Of a stretch of DNA of 64,000 bases, positions 1-10,915 are shown piece by piece (position 1 is the first letter of the stretch; each line of letters starts with the position of its first letter). The translations under genes and the position numbers were made by a program. The notes under the pieces were generated by a model that was given only the letters and a program-made list of their open reading frames with translations, did not search any database and was not told where the DNA came from. This DNA comes from Nigrospora sphaerica. Lineage: Eukaryota > Ascomycota > Sordariomycetes > Amphisphaeriales > Apiosporaceae. The DNA is taken from the NCBI GenBank assembly GCA_018287875.1, contig JAGVVL010000009.1:1922001-1986000 (forward strand), given 5' to 3'.

Positions 1-427
1 GGTCCGCGAGAGGAAGCGATAGATTGATTGTCATTTGTTTACCGTTTACCCCCTCTCTTCCCGAAGAAACTGCCGGAAGGCCCGCTCCCGAGATCGGTGT
101 GTGGCCGTTCTCGAGCCTGCAGGCTGAAGCTACGTGATACCCAAGAACCAGATCTAAATATACAGGGTTGGAGCGCGTGGACCGGGGCGACTCGGCTGTG
201 CGGTCGCTCTCGACATGACATGGTCCCATGGCCCCTTTGCCTCATTAATCCAGCTCGCCATTAAAGGAAAAAGAAGAAGAAATAGGTCATGACAGGAAAC
301 ATAAAAAAGGCTGCCCACGTGGAGCCTTAGGGGTATCCGAAATAGGTCTTGCTCCTGGCCCTGCTCCGCCCGCCCGCCCGCCCGCCCGACGCCGAAAAAG
401 ATTGCAGTTGCTGTCAGTCCACCAGCC
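1..427. other. Intergenic, no gene seen
   Basis: No ORF with coding character. It contains a short CGCC-repeat tract near 369-390 just downstream of the stop of the first gene. Nothing else is supported. Confidence 0.5.
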
Positions 428-2257
428 TCACAGCTTCTCGCTCGTCAGACACTTGCTCAGGCCGGAAACGACGGCCACCAGCGCCTTGAACGCCAGCGTC
501 AGCGCCCATATGACGCACTTGAAGGCGAAACTTATGAGCTTGATAACTGTCCGGGTCGTGCTGGGCAGCTTGTCGCGGTCACGGACCTCGAGCTGCTTGC
601 CAAGGCTGCTTGTCTGGCTCTCGAGGTCCATCTCGAGCTCCTCGAGCCGGCCGTGGCCCGCCTTGCCGTCTTTCCGCGTCCCCTTCTTCCTCTTCTTGCC
701 GCTGCCGCCGTCGGACGAGCGGCCACTCATGCGGCTGAGGAGGCTGTCGCGCAGGTGGGCGCTGGCGGGCGGCTGCAGCGACGGGGGCGGCGGCTCGAAC
801 TGCTCGACGCGCGTGTTCTTCTCGTCGAGGTTCGCGACGAGCAGCAGGGCACACACGGCCACGTCGGGCAGGTAGAAGCTATCGATGCGGCCGGCCACGA
901 GGGTGTCGACCTCGAGCCAGCCCTCGCCAGTGCCGTCGCGCGTCAGCCGGGCCAGGTGCTGCGGGGAGTCGATGTGCTCGATGGAGTATTCGGTGCGGCT
1001 CCAGGCCGGGTTGCGTTCGACCGTGACGCAGAAGGGCGTCGCGAGTGCCGGGTGCACCAGGAAGTAGTTTTGGCTGTCCTCGTCCCACACGAGGCGCGCG
1101 CACTCGCGCTCGGCCGTCATGACGGCCTGGATGTCGCCGGGCCGTTCGAGCGCCATCTTGGTCGCCGCGCTCGGGTACAGCAGCGCCACCAGCCCGTCAT
1201 TGGGCGGCAGGCGCCGCGACTCCTCCTCGAGCGTCGTCGTGATGGCCTCGGCCCACGTGCGGTTCTTGTCGCTGGCCTCGCGGAGCGCGGCGAGGATGCC
1301 GCCAGGCCGGCTGTCGGCGCTGGGGTCCCGCTCCCTGAAGGGTTTGTTGGGGTCGTGGCGGCTCAGCGTCACGTACGCCGAGGCCGACGTCGGGTTGATC
1401 TTGAGGTGGTAGAGGGGCTGCGTTGTGGACATGAGTTGGTACACGGGCGTGTCCTGCTCGGGCACGAGCTTCATGCAGTAGGTGCGGCCCTCGGCGGCCG
1501 AGGCCTTCCAGCCGTTGGTCGTCTTCCAGTACTCCTTCAGGTCCTCGGTCGTGCTCACGGGCGGTATCGCGGGCGGGCCGTGCGGCCGCCGCGGCCAGCG
1601 CTGCTGGGCGGAGCCGGCGCTGAGGGGGCTGCGCACCGGGCTCCGCACCGGCGGGCTCCGGCTCTCGGCATTCTGCTGCTGCGGCACGTGGGACTGGCGG
1701 CTGATGACGGTCCGCGGGATGTGGCTGGGGCTCGCCTGCGTCGGGTAGTAGTCCTGGCGGTCGAAGGGCAGGCTGTGGTCGTACTGCGGGAAGATGGAAC
1801 GGAGGCCCGCCTCGGCCGCCGGCGACGCGTGCGAGGGACCCTCGTCCAGCGGCCGCTTGGCGATGGAACTTCGCGAGCGGTTGCTACTGCTGCGGACCAG
1901 CGTGCTGGCTCCTGAAAAGGCCGTATCGGTACGGACCGGCGCCTCGGCCAACGGCAGGGGCTGAGACACGGCGGGCGGCGGCGCCGATGGTGTCACTGCT
2001 GCCGGGAACGGCTGGCCGTCGGACGGCGGGGTCCCGTCAATCACATACGGCGCGAGGTCCGGGTTCTCGGGAGTCCGCCGGCCGTTACGCGGCGGCGTCA
2101 TCTCCAGCGACTGGCCGGGGTCCTCATCCCGCCTCGAGGATGGCGACTCGGCCCGCGGCCGCGGTGTCGTCTTTCGGGACGGCGGTTTTGAAGACGACTG
2201 GGTCGTGTTGGGGAACAGGGAGAAGGCCCCCGGGGGCCCGGCGTTCGAGGCCGGCAT
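428..2257 (-). CDS. Conserved fungal protein of unknown function with C-terminal hydrophobic helix (609 aa)
   Basis: I do not recognise a function. The frame stays open upstream to 2404, but the first ATG that begins a sensible N-terminus (MPASNAG) is at 2257, so I start there. Residues 1-235 are Pro/Ser/Arg-rich and probably disordered, with repeated SPVRSP-type motifs. A globular region of roughly 250 residues follows (around TTEDLKEYWKTTNGWKAS, ILAALREASDKNRTWAEAI and LLYPSAATKMALERP). A basic Lys/Arg-rich linker (GKKRKKGTRKDGK) and an acidic heptad-like stretch (RLEELEMDLESQ) come next. The last ~35 residues form a long hydrophobic stretch (KLISFAFKCVIWALTLAFKAL...) two residues or so from the end, which suggests a tail anchor or membrane-associated helix. 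Codon use is strongly G/C-ending, as in the recognised genes. No intron is needed. Confidence 0.8.
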   Translation of the reverse strand: MPASNAGPPGAFSLFPNTTQSSSKPPSRKTTPRPRAESPSSRRDEDPGQSLEMTPPRNGRRTPENPDLAPYVIDGTPPSDGQPFPAAVTPSAPPPAVSQPLPLAEAPVRTDTAFSGASTLVRSSSNRSRSSIAKRPLDEGPSHASPAAEAGLRSIFPQYDHSLPFDRQDYYPTQASPSHIPRTVISRQSHVPQQQNAESRSPPVRSPVRSPLSAGSAQQRWPRRPHGPPAIPPVSTTEDLKEYWKTTNGWKASAAEGRTYCMKLVPEQDTPVYQLMSTTQPLYHLKINPTSASAYVTLSRHDPNKPFRERDPSADSRPGGILAALREASDKNRTWAEAITTTLEEESRRLPPNDGLVALLYPSAATKMALERPGDIQAVMTAERECARLVWDEDSQNYFLVHPALATPFCVTVERNPAWSRTEYSIEHIDSPQHLARLTRDGTGEGWLEVDTLVAGRIDSFYLPDVAVCALLLVANLDEKNTRVEQFEPPPPSLQPPASAHLRDSLLSRMSGRSSDGGSGKKRKKGTRKDGKAGHGRLEELEMDLESQTSSLGKQLEVRDRDKLPSTTRTVIKLISFAFKCVIWALTLAFKALVAVVSGLSKCLTSEKL

Positions 2258-3674
2258 GGCGTGCCCCTTCCGGTGGGCGGGGTCTGTGTCAAACAGACGA
2301 GCTGGTGCTCCTCCTTCTCCTCCCCGGGTACTTATATTCCTCGGACAATGAGTTCCGGCAGAGCTGACCGGCGGGCCAATCTGGAAAGAAAAGCGTGAAC
2401 CCAAGCAAGGGACGATGTTACCGGGGCATCGGTACGGCGATCAGTTGCTTTTGCGATGGGAGGGAGGGGACGGCGGATGAGGACGCAGCAGCCGTAGCAC
2501 AAAACAAGCAAAATTGTTCGACGACAGAAAGCAGACGAAGCCCGGAACTATTTTCCTCTTTTTCTTTCGCTCGGGGGGGAGTCCCGGGGTACGTAGGGTA
2601 CATGTACTCGCCAGCCAACAGCTCGGAAGGCGGGGGAGCGAAGCGCGCCGTATAAGAGAAAACGCGGACCAGGTGGACGGACAGCCCACCCGGCCGACTC
2701 GCGGCTACATAAATAAAGGGCCTCTTCCCTGGCCTGGGCCGGGCATGGGGCGGGATGCGAGCCTACCTACCAGAAGGCACGTATGTGCGTGCGGGAGGCA
2801 GAGCGAGAGGGAATGTGTGTGAGTGGTGTGGCATGCGCGTAGGCGCTGACGGGGATGCGTAGCGGGCCATCCCAACGCGGGCGAGAGGCACATTGGCGCA
2901 TCAGGAACAAATTGGACCGTTTGAATGCGTTAGGCGCCCTTTTCGGTCGTGGGTTAGCCGGGGGTCGTGGTTGGTCCGGGAGGGGGGGGAGGGAATGAAG
3001 AGCCTTCTCGCCCACGCCGATCTACCTACCGCCCTTTCTTTGTTTCCTTTTCCTCTTCTCTCGCTTCCGGTCCTGGTCCCGCATGCAGCCCGGCCTGCAG
3101 AAAGAGAGAAGGTGGGTGTGTGTGTGAGGGAGAGAGAAAGAGGGGACCAAAAATAGCCGGTGCGACCCGTAACGAGGGTCCGCCGGCTCCTGCTTGGCCT
3201 TCCTTGCGCTCGCGCTTCGTTCGGGGCGCCGGCGGCTACGGGTGTGGTGATGGCGCCGCTGATTGGGCTGGGCTTATGCCGCTGCTGGCAGGGGTGGCGC
3301 GTGTGACGGCCGTCCCATTGGCGGCGTCGTTCGCCCGCTTTCTTGCGTCCCGGCGGCAGCAGCGAAAGAGTAGCATGGGTTTGCCGTTTTGGCCCAATGA
3401 TCCCTCGCTCTCTCTTCCCGGCTTTCGGACCCCGGCCTCGCCTACGGATACTATACAGCGTGAGGGGTCGTGATCGCCATGGGTCAACACTCTCTTCTCG
3501 AAGCCGGTAACAGGCCCGAGGCGGGGACAAGCTACGGAGACGGAGGCAGATGTAATCTCTGGGTGTCGAACGCGCAGGATTCACCTCCGACGCCGCCTTA
3601 TTGGTGTAGAGCCCTTGCGCGAAGTAGGCGTTTTGGCCTCGTGGCCCAAGTCGGTGATGCGTGGGACGTCGGCC

Positions 3675-3715
<41 letters not shown>

Positions 3716-3887
3716 CAGTCCGACTGCCTCTGGGTGCATCACATTTGTGGTGGAACTGACGACGCCCATGTAATGTATCAGCATCGTTATCCACAAATTC
3801 AGCACTCGGTAACCACCTATTTGCAAACCCGTCTCAGCTGGCTGAAGGGCAAAAAATGGAACCCCGTAGACAGGAACCGCATGATCA
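2258..3887. other. Intergenic, no supported gene
   Basis: This 1.6-kb stretch has ORFs only of the kind expected by chance in GC-rich DNA. The longest, on the minus strand at 2901-3794, translates the AGT repeat as poly-Thr and has no protein-like organisation. Oligopyrimidine and GA-rich tracts are frequent. Confidence 0.4.
3675..3719. repeat. (AGT)n trinucleotide microsatellite
   Basis: About thirteen perfect AGT units followed by AGCAGT. It lies in intergenic DNA, 170 bp from tRNA-Val. Confidence 0.95.
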
Positions 3888-3961
3888 TGATTCGGCTGGG
3901 GCTCGATCCCAGGACCTTCAGTGTGTTAGACTGACGTGATAACCAACTACACCACCAAACC
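3888..3961 (-). tRNA. tRNA-Val (anticodon AAC)
   Basis: Folded by eye as a 74-nt cloverleaf on the minus strand. The acceptor stem GGTTTGG/CCGAATC pairs with two G-U wobbles. The D-arm is GTGT...TCAC. The anticodon arm TCAGT-CTAACAC-ACTGA puts AAC in the loop. The variable loop is 5 nt and the T-arm is CTGGG-ATCGAGC-CCCAG with A at position 54. The discriminator base is A. No intron is present. AAC is the usual major valine isoacceptor in fungi. Confidence 0.93.
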
Positions 3962-4090
3962 AATTACTTATACTATTCAAGTTGCTTATTTTATCTTACA
4001 TACGGCAAATGCAACACCACCCCGAACTTCAACAATACTCCACTACAACCAAACCCGCCTCCCTACCTCCCCAGTACGTCCCTCATATCC

Positions 4091-5925
4091 CTAGCTCGTC
4101 AGTCCGGGCATCCCCTCCGTGACCTTGGAACCGGCCAGCGCCAGCGTCGGTGTGGCTTCGCCCTGGCCTACGGGTGTGGACTCGACCTCGACCTCGGGCA
4201 GCGCCGCGAGCGACGGCCACCACGGCAATGGCAGCTCCGCCCCGTTGTCGCCGTCATTTCTGTGGCCAAAGAGACGGGACATGAGATCGCGGTACGCGTT
4301 GAGCCAACACCACAGCCCACCCACTTGTTCCACATCCTCCTCTCGTCCTTCGGCCCCAGCCTCTTCTTGACGGCGGCGATGTCGGGCATGTCCTGGAAGA
4401 GCCACTTGGGCTTGCCCTTGGCCCGGGCGTCGCGCGCCTTCTTGACGTCCGGAGCTTTCTGCTACAGCACCGTGCTCTACTTGTACTGGGCGTTGGCCGC
4501 GTCGTTGTACCACGGGTCGCCGGTCAGGAGGGCCCAGCCGGGGTCGTCGACCAGGTCGCTGGGATAGCAGGGTTTCTCACGCAGACCGTCGGCGGGAAGG
4601 GGCTTGAGGCCGTCGAAGGCGTCAATACTGAAGATGGCGCGAAGCGTGCTGACCTCGACAGTCGAGTGTATGGCTGCGAAGAAAGCCCCAGGGTCAGCCG
4701 CCGCCGGTCAAGAAACATGGATCCAGTCCCGACGACTTGGGGGGGTGAGACTTGTTCTTGTCTTTTCCGGCCGGGGCCGCGGTTCCTGGTGGCTCTTTCT
4801 CTTTCGACTTCAGGTTTCCATTGACGACGTATGTGTTATACCGCCCGCCGTTGACCGACTTGGTGTGCCGCGTTGTTGTCGTTACAGAACCCGGCCCAAA
4901 GGCCCCCGGCGCCTCCGTTCTCGTCGCCTGGTAGGAACCTCACCCGCTGGCGCATGTGCTTCGGCACTTTGTTCTTCTCGGGCCAGAACTACCTGGGCGG
5001 GAATTTGTCGCGCTCGCAGTCACGGATAATGTCGTTGCCTTTGGCGTTCTTCCTCGGCTTTCCCTTGTCGTCTAAGGCCTGCTCTCGGAGGACGAAGCCG
5101 TTGGCCCACGGCCACCAGTGCTGCCCCTTTTGCTTCGCAATGGCCGTCGACCCCCAAGCGTCGGTGGCGTCTCGTGCGAGCCCCAGTTTGCGCCGTGAAT
5201 TGGCGTCGTCTGCTGGCAGGTCCATTCCGTCATGTATTTTGTGCCCTTGTACCGGTCCATGACGGAGCTGTTCGGTATCAGGGCCGTGCTTGCTCACCTC
5301 CCCCCATGGGCACCCCTGTATGAAGACTAACTCACCGATAATGGTAACAGGCTTGTGGACCGATTTGCAGATGACCTTGGACATATCCTTGCGGTCCTGG
5401 ATGTAGTGGCCAATGGCAGGGTCTGTCGAAGTCCAGTGATGCTCCGTGATGGGTTTCTCATTCTGGTCACACTCCTCAGTGGTCCGTTTTTTCCACCTCT
5501 CCCAGCTTACCGACTAGTCTCGTCTTCTGCGGAACATACGGTGCTCTCTTGATCTTGCAGGCTGCAGGCTTAGTAGTCGTTGCCGGACCGCCCTTCGATG
5601 TGCTGCTTTTGGTACTCGTCTCCCTCTTGGTCTTGTTGGTCTTCGTCTTCACCTTGGTCTTCATGGCATTCGCCTTTCCTTTGCTCGTGTTTGTGGTCTT
5701 CTTGGGCTTCTCCTTGGGTTCCATCTTGGTCTTCTCCTCAATCTTTGCGGTGCTCGTCTCTTGCGGTGAGCATTCAGCCGTTTTCGACCGCGCGCGGCCG
5801 GCCCGGCGCGAGGCCCGCCGGCGCCTCGGCGAGTCGGACGACGGCGAACCCGACGAGGACGCTGACCGAGATGAGGAGGAACGAGGGGAGAGGAGGACCC
5901 AGGAGCTGCCCCTGAGAGCCACCGA
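4091..5925 (-). pseudogene. Decayed C-terminal domain of a fungal chitinase-associated (killer-toxin-like GH18) secreted protein
   Basis: The minus strand carries collinear protein-like segments scattered over all three frames. In order they are a Lys/Thr-rich linker (about 5800-5480); a segment with a CDQNEKPITEHHWTSTDP stretch; then WTCQQ, WWPWANGF and CERDKFPP; then RFLPGDENGGAG-LWAGFC; then a WALLTGDPWY region; and finally a C-terminus ending at 4091. The CERDxFPP...RFLPGxENGGAG pattern is what I know from the C-terminal region of fungal GH18 killer-toxin-like chitinases and resembles NucA/NucB-type domains; this assignment is from memory. Disablements seen: in-frame TAG codons at 4989-4991, 4477-4479 and 4462-4464, and frame changes near 5470, 5290-5185, 4850 and 4325. 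The last shows no GT-AG pair. No catalytic GH18 domain lies upstream. Two of the TAGs sit where C-to-T changes of CAG would produce them, as RIP does. Confidence 0.6.
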
Positions 5926-6318
5926 CGGCCCGTCGCGGAACCGCTCCTCGTCTAATACGGGGCGTCGGTGGAGGTTTCCGTTGTATGGAAAAGGGCAGTC
6001 GAGGTAGTTTAGATGCTAGGCAGCCCTAAGCCTGCTTAAGTACCCAACTTAGGCAAGGCGAGCCGGAGCAAGAACATTGATGCTGACTAAAGTATTGATG
6101 CATCGTTTCCAAGTGGGTACCCTTTTTTACATATTATTCGGGTGATAGCATAGAAACCCGGGTGATGGCTTATAACTCCCAAACTGCCAACGTGCTCCCA
6201 AGACACCAAAAATAAAGCCCACGAAACCCGTCGGTACTGACGGGAATCACCTTTCCTGACGACAGGCTCATACGGCCCCAACCCCGCCTAGCAAATGCGG
6301 AAAAGACAGACGTACGGC

Positions 6319-6838
6319 TCACTTGTACGTAGAGCAGCTGGCGGTAACGGTGCTGTAGTTGGTCGAAATGGTGCATTTCTCGCATGGCGTCGGACAAGGC
6401 GTCGTGACGGTGGTGGTGCCCGTGGTCGGGCAACAGTCGGTGGAGCACGGCACCGTGATGATCGACTCGATGATGGCCAGCGGGCAGATGACGGGCTCCG
6501 TAGTCGGAGGACACTCTTCTCTCGGGCAGCCCCCTCCTGTTTTTGCGCGCGTCAGTCCCCCCTTTCCCCTCCATTCCATCCTCTCGGCCCTCCCCCCCTC
6601 CGGTCTGGGACCCCGGGGGCACGGCGCGGGGGAAAAGAAAATACATACTGGGCGTCACCTGGGTGGTATACGAGTAGCAGCTGTGGGTCGACACGGCCAG
6701 GCCGGACGTGGTGATGCAGTGGCCGGGCAGCGTGGCCGTGGGCGGCGCAGCCACGTAGGTGGTCCGCGCCGGGGACGCGTAACCCACGGCAACGAGGCCG
6801 GCGACGGCGAGGAGAAGAAGACCCTGGCGGGGGAACAT
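6319..6838 (-). CDS. Small secreted cysteine-rich protein (135 aa, two exons)
   Basis: Exons on the minus strand are 6838-6649 and 6536-6319. The intron has a perfect GTATGT donor and an ACAG acceptor, and joining keeps the frame (phase 1). The product begins with a clear signal peptide (MFPRQGLLLLAVAGLVAVGYAS, cleavage expected after the ASA/ASP region). The mature part has 12 Cys, mostly in exon 2, including Cys-Cys and CPTPCEKC patterns set in a Thr/Pro-rich background. Size, secretion signal and Cys content fit a small secreted protein of the effector-candidate or cell-surface type. I do not recognise the family, so a role in host interaction is only inference. The nearest neighbour is the pseudogene at 4.1-5.9 kb. 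Confidence 0.72.
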
Positions 6839-9800
6839 GATGACTGGGGTGTTTCCGGGAGGGGTCGTGTCGCGAAAAAGGAAACACACACCCCAGCTCT
6901 CGACCTACCAGCCGGGGGGTAACCCGTCCTGCTCTTATACACGCCCGGCGGCTTTCACAAGGCGAGAAACCCAGCCGATGGGAGAGGGGGGGATGGAGAT
7001 CGACCGAGGGGCTAGCTTGACACCTCGTCTCGCCCGTCGTGCCGTCTCGCCCAGAAAGCCCGGCGTCCCCTTGGGGTTTTACGCGTGATGCGCCGCCCGC
7101 GCTGGCCCGGGAGCAATCCCTCGTAACGCTAAAGAGAAACCGCCACTGACAAAAAGACCTTGGGGACGTGGCGGGCGTGGCGCCGCCTTTTCCGCGCTCC
7201 CCCCTCGGGGAACAGCGAAGCGTTTCCCCCCAACTCGCACAACGATGGCCGTTTGGTTCGAGAATGGTCGAGTATACCGAGTATAGAGTATTAGTATGTG
7301 ACATAATGAACCCCTCTCTTGTCGTTGGCAACGGGGGCTGTGGGTTTCCCTTAGGATTACTTTCTCCCCCCTTTTCTTCCCGCGGCGTATCCCTCGTCCG
7401 ATGGATGGCGTGGGTAACTCGGCAGCCACTCATACCCCACGCCGCCCCGGGGAGTCTTGCACTGCCCACCCATCTCGTAATCCGGATGACATGGCGACAC
7501 CCCCGCCAAGCGTGCGTGGGTGGGATAGACGGGGTTCGGCAGGTTCGGCTTGGGGGACCAGCGAAGGAGGGACGACGATCCCTTCTTCGTGAGGCACGGC
7601 CGGTTTCCTAATTAGTACGACGGCTAAGGGAAGAGCTACCCCAGGGTCCGGGGGCTTGGGGGGCAACGGTTGGGGAGATCAGCGGCGGCCGCGCCTAAAC
7701 TCTAAAAAACATGGGCACCTGGCTCCTTCTCGAGCCGGCGCGCCCATGCGCTGTGACCTGGGGGGGGTTTTTTCGGCCGGTCGAACGCGCGCTATGATAG
7801 TATAGAGGGAGGTTGCGCGGACTGCGACTGCCCTTCCCCCTGCGGGTGCCGTGCTATACGGCTAGCGAGCTGTTCAAACCTCCTCCCTCCCTCCGTCGCA
7901 TCCCGCGGCGGCTGAGATCCTTCGGCGCAGGCCGCTTGTGCGCACTACACTCGATGGGACGGCATCGTCGAAAGTCTGTCGACGCTAAGCCGGCCGGGCC
8001 CCCGGTGGGAAGCAGGAAGAAGCCCATCAGCCCGGGGTTTCTAATTTAGGCCTGTTCATTCCACCTCTCTACTATGCTCAGACGCCTGCATGCCCTCATT
8101 TGCGCCCGAGAGAGGCCGCAGGAGCGCCAACCCTGTCCTCTCACCTGATTTTGGTGCCAGAAAGTCCTTCCTTGGGGTGCTGCCCGTCCCGTCTCGAAAG
8201 TACGTTGCATAGAGTCTTTTCCGCCTTGGGTCCTAGTCATCCCTTGTGTCCGCCACCGCAATTACGATGTGTATTCCCTCCCAGTGCTTGAGTGTTCGGC
8301 TAGCATAGGTGAGCAGCGACCCCGTGTACTATGTTGCGCCTAGGCGGGGCGGGTTGGCGAGACCAGTTTGCGGGGAGTTTCTCGTCCTCGTCAATTCGGT
8401 GCAGGCCCCTGGATTAGCCCGGTGTCACCCCGTTGGTCCTGTCACCGTAGCTCGCCTCTGCTCGAGGCTACTCTACTGGAGGCCAAACATCTCGATGGTC
8501 GAATAACCGGTCGAATAGCTGCTGTCGTCGCTTTTGGAGCAGCTGCTCCTGCTGTCGCCACCCAAGTCGCCTGCGTCGCCAGTCGGCATCAAAGGCCGCT
8601 TCTGCTTTGAGCTCGGCAAGGGTCCATACAGCTAGCAAACTGGAGTCGGCGTCAACTTGGTAATTTGTTGTATTCTGTCGGCTTCGCGGTGCCTCGAAGC
8701 ACGTATGGCGCATAGGACAGCAGTGAACCAGGTTGGGAGTGCTCGCATCCAGTGCCCAGTTCGACCCATCATGCCAAGAATCGAAGTTGTAGCCTCGGAG
8801 TCGAGCTCAAAGGTACATACATGACTTAAGTGAATGGCATGGACAACCTGGGTATAAATGCTGGCGTTACTACCCGTACTGCTCTTCTTGGGCAATCTTC
8901 ATTGCGGTGACTGCGACGGGTCGAAGCGGCTGCACGTCATGACGGCTCTAGTTCACTCTATGTATACCTCTCTGCAAACCAAGGCTGCTGGCCCAGGGAC
9001 TGAAGAAGAAATGAGCACAGGATGGTAGCTGCTAACTTGAAGCGATTTCAGATTCCAATAAGAGGAGTTCAACTAACGGTTCATCAAAGGTGTAAGGATA
9101 AAAAGCTCATCAGCCACGATGAACCAGGTGGGTGGAACATGAACCACATACACGAAACGACGATACCCTATCGTAATGGAAAAGGGCCGCAAACTGACGT
9201 CTGCGTCCTTATCTGGGCAAGCCTCACCTTGTGCATGTTATACCTACCTAATCGACGACATTGGCCCTTTCAGGTCCTTACACATATAAGTACGCTTCGG
9301 GAGGGCCACGGCCAGCCATTTTACCGCAAGTGCGATCCCGGGCCTTCGAGAAGAAGGGCGACAAGACCACAACCCACTGATCTTCTCCATCGATGAGCAA
9401 TTAAATCACTTAAATAATGTCATGATGATTGTTTACGTTGCATGAAGTGCAGAGAGAGCTCACGATGCGAGGGTCACGCTTTCCAGTGCCTTCTGCCCCA
9501 CTGCAGCCATGTCCTTCCACACATATCAAGTTCCTGTGGATCTCTCTACGCCATGATATTTCCTGGAAGCCAACAAGCCATCGAGATCAGGCGCGGTTCG
9601 CGTATTATCCCCAAATGATTAGGTTGCCCTCAAAACCCCCCTTGTACCACTGCCGCCCACGATGCTTCGTCGTTCACGCCCAACCTACGGGCTGGCTGGG
9701 GGGCATATTGGCCGCCGCGGTTCCCATAATCCGAACTCCAATAGCCATAATTGGCAAAGAAGCGCTCCTTCAAAGATGTCATTTGCAGCCTTGTCGTCCG

Positions 9801-10696
9801 TGCCCGGTTAGGGGGGCCAGCGGGTGGGGGGAGATCGTGATGCGTGACGCCGGCCACGGCTCATGGCAATGTAAGATGCCCACCCTCCGGAGCAAAATTC
9901 CCAGCCCACCCTGACCACCCGCCTGATGGCATTTGTTTTTATTCCCAAGAGGACATAGGCGTCCACGTGGTGTCGCAAAGATACCATAAGTTTACTGGCG
10001 GCCCAATCAGCAGCCGAGGCGTGCGCTGCCAAGAGACCCCCCCCCCCCCCCCCCCCCAAAAGAGCAGCTCTCGTCGCAGCGTCACTATTGGGGATGAATC
10101 CGGGACCCTGGTCCGACAGAGCAGATCCCCCTACCCGGACCTACAAGGCAAGTTTTGGTGACCCATTGTCCAGAAGAAGGAAGCATGCTTCCCCCAAGCC
10201 TTTAAACCCCGGGCCGCGGTAGCGGTTCGTGGTCCAACAGCTCCGGGCGGGTCAGGCGGCTACGAGACCCCGGACGGGCGGCTGCTGGCTGCCAAACGGA
10301 GGATCCAGAATTTCATGACCTCATCCTTGAACCCTCCATCACATCATCACCAGAGGGCGATGGGGGAGGAAGGGAAGCAGCGATGCGCGTGCGGCTCCGG
10401 AGGATCCTAGAGACGGTGGTCAGAATAGATGTATGAGATTGATTCCTTTGGGGGTTGGTCACCAAGCAGCGGGCAGCAGGATGAAAACCAATTTGTGGCT
10501 TTTTACGGAAATTGTACTGGGAAAGGATTCCAGGGCACCTGCGCGCGCTCACGACGGCTTTCGGGGGGACGAGGTTCCGTGGATGCGATGGATGCCTTTT
10601 CGGGGAAACCGGGCTCAGCACGCCCAAGCCTCTCTATCTTTATCCAAACTCCTATAATGTACACATTCGGACCCCGGTGGCCTTGGGTTGGCTTAC
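6839..10696. other. Gene-poor region, no supported gene
   Basis: Nearly 4 kb without an ORF that shows domain structure or consistent codon bias. Candidates such as minus 8468-8713 and plus 9429-9914 lack any recognisable motif. A homopolymer C tract lies at 10037-10057. Confidence 0.4.
10037..10057. repeat. Homopolymer C tract (about 21 nt)
   Basis: Uninterrupted run of C between protein-free flanks. Its exact length is prone to sequencing error. Confidence 0.9.
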
Positions 10697-10915
10697 TCAG
10701 CTACTCAACAGGCCTTGGTCCCAGCCGATACTCTCGACACAGCTGTTGCAGACGTAGTTTCCAATGTTGACACTTTCTTGCTGGTAGTAAGGGCAGTCGC
10801 TGATGACGGCGAATTTCTGCTTCCTCGCCGTCGGGCAGCAGATATCAATTCGCTGCTGCTGCGTGACCACCTTGCAGCCCTGGCAGACGCGGCGAAGCGC
10901 TTTGGACGGGCACAT
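10697..10915 (-). CDS. Small cysteine-rich protein, possibly the last exon of a longer gene
   Basis: A 72-residue ORF with eight Cys in a regular arrangement: CPSKALRRVCQGC, then DICCP, CPYY, and YVCNSC near the end. The composition is balanced and protein-like, unlike neighbouring random ORFs. The ATG at 10915 is the first in frame. The frame upstream also reads sensibly (GRPKPPTI), and a TTTCAG acceptor lies about 25 nt upstream, so an earlier exon carrying a signal peptide is possible; I could not place one with confidence. Family not recognised. Confidence 0.45.
   Translation of the reverse strand: MCPSKALRRVCQGCKVVTQQQRIDICCPTARKQKFAVISDCPYYQQESVNIGNYVCNSCVESIGWDQGLLSS

Noticed and set aside
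653..1915. 420-codon plus-strand ORF opposite the 609-aa protein gene
   Set aside because: Composition is Arg/Gly/Val-rich without motifs; it arises from G/C-ending codons of the minus-strand gene read in antisense.
5549..6007. Plus-strand ORF with a Val/Leu/Phe-rich segment resembling a transmembrane protein
   Set aside because: It is the antisense of a Lys/Thr-rich linker of the pseudogene; the hydrophobic run is just the complement of Lys/Thr codons.
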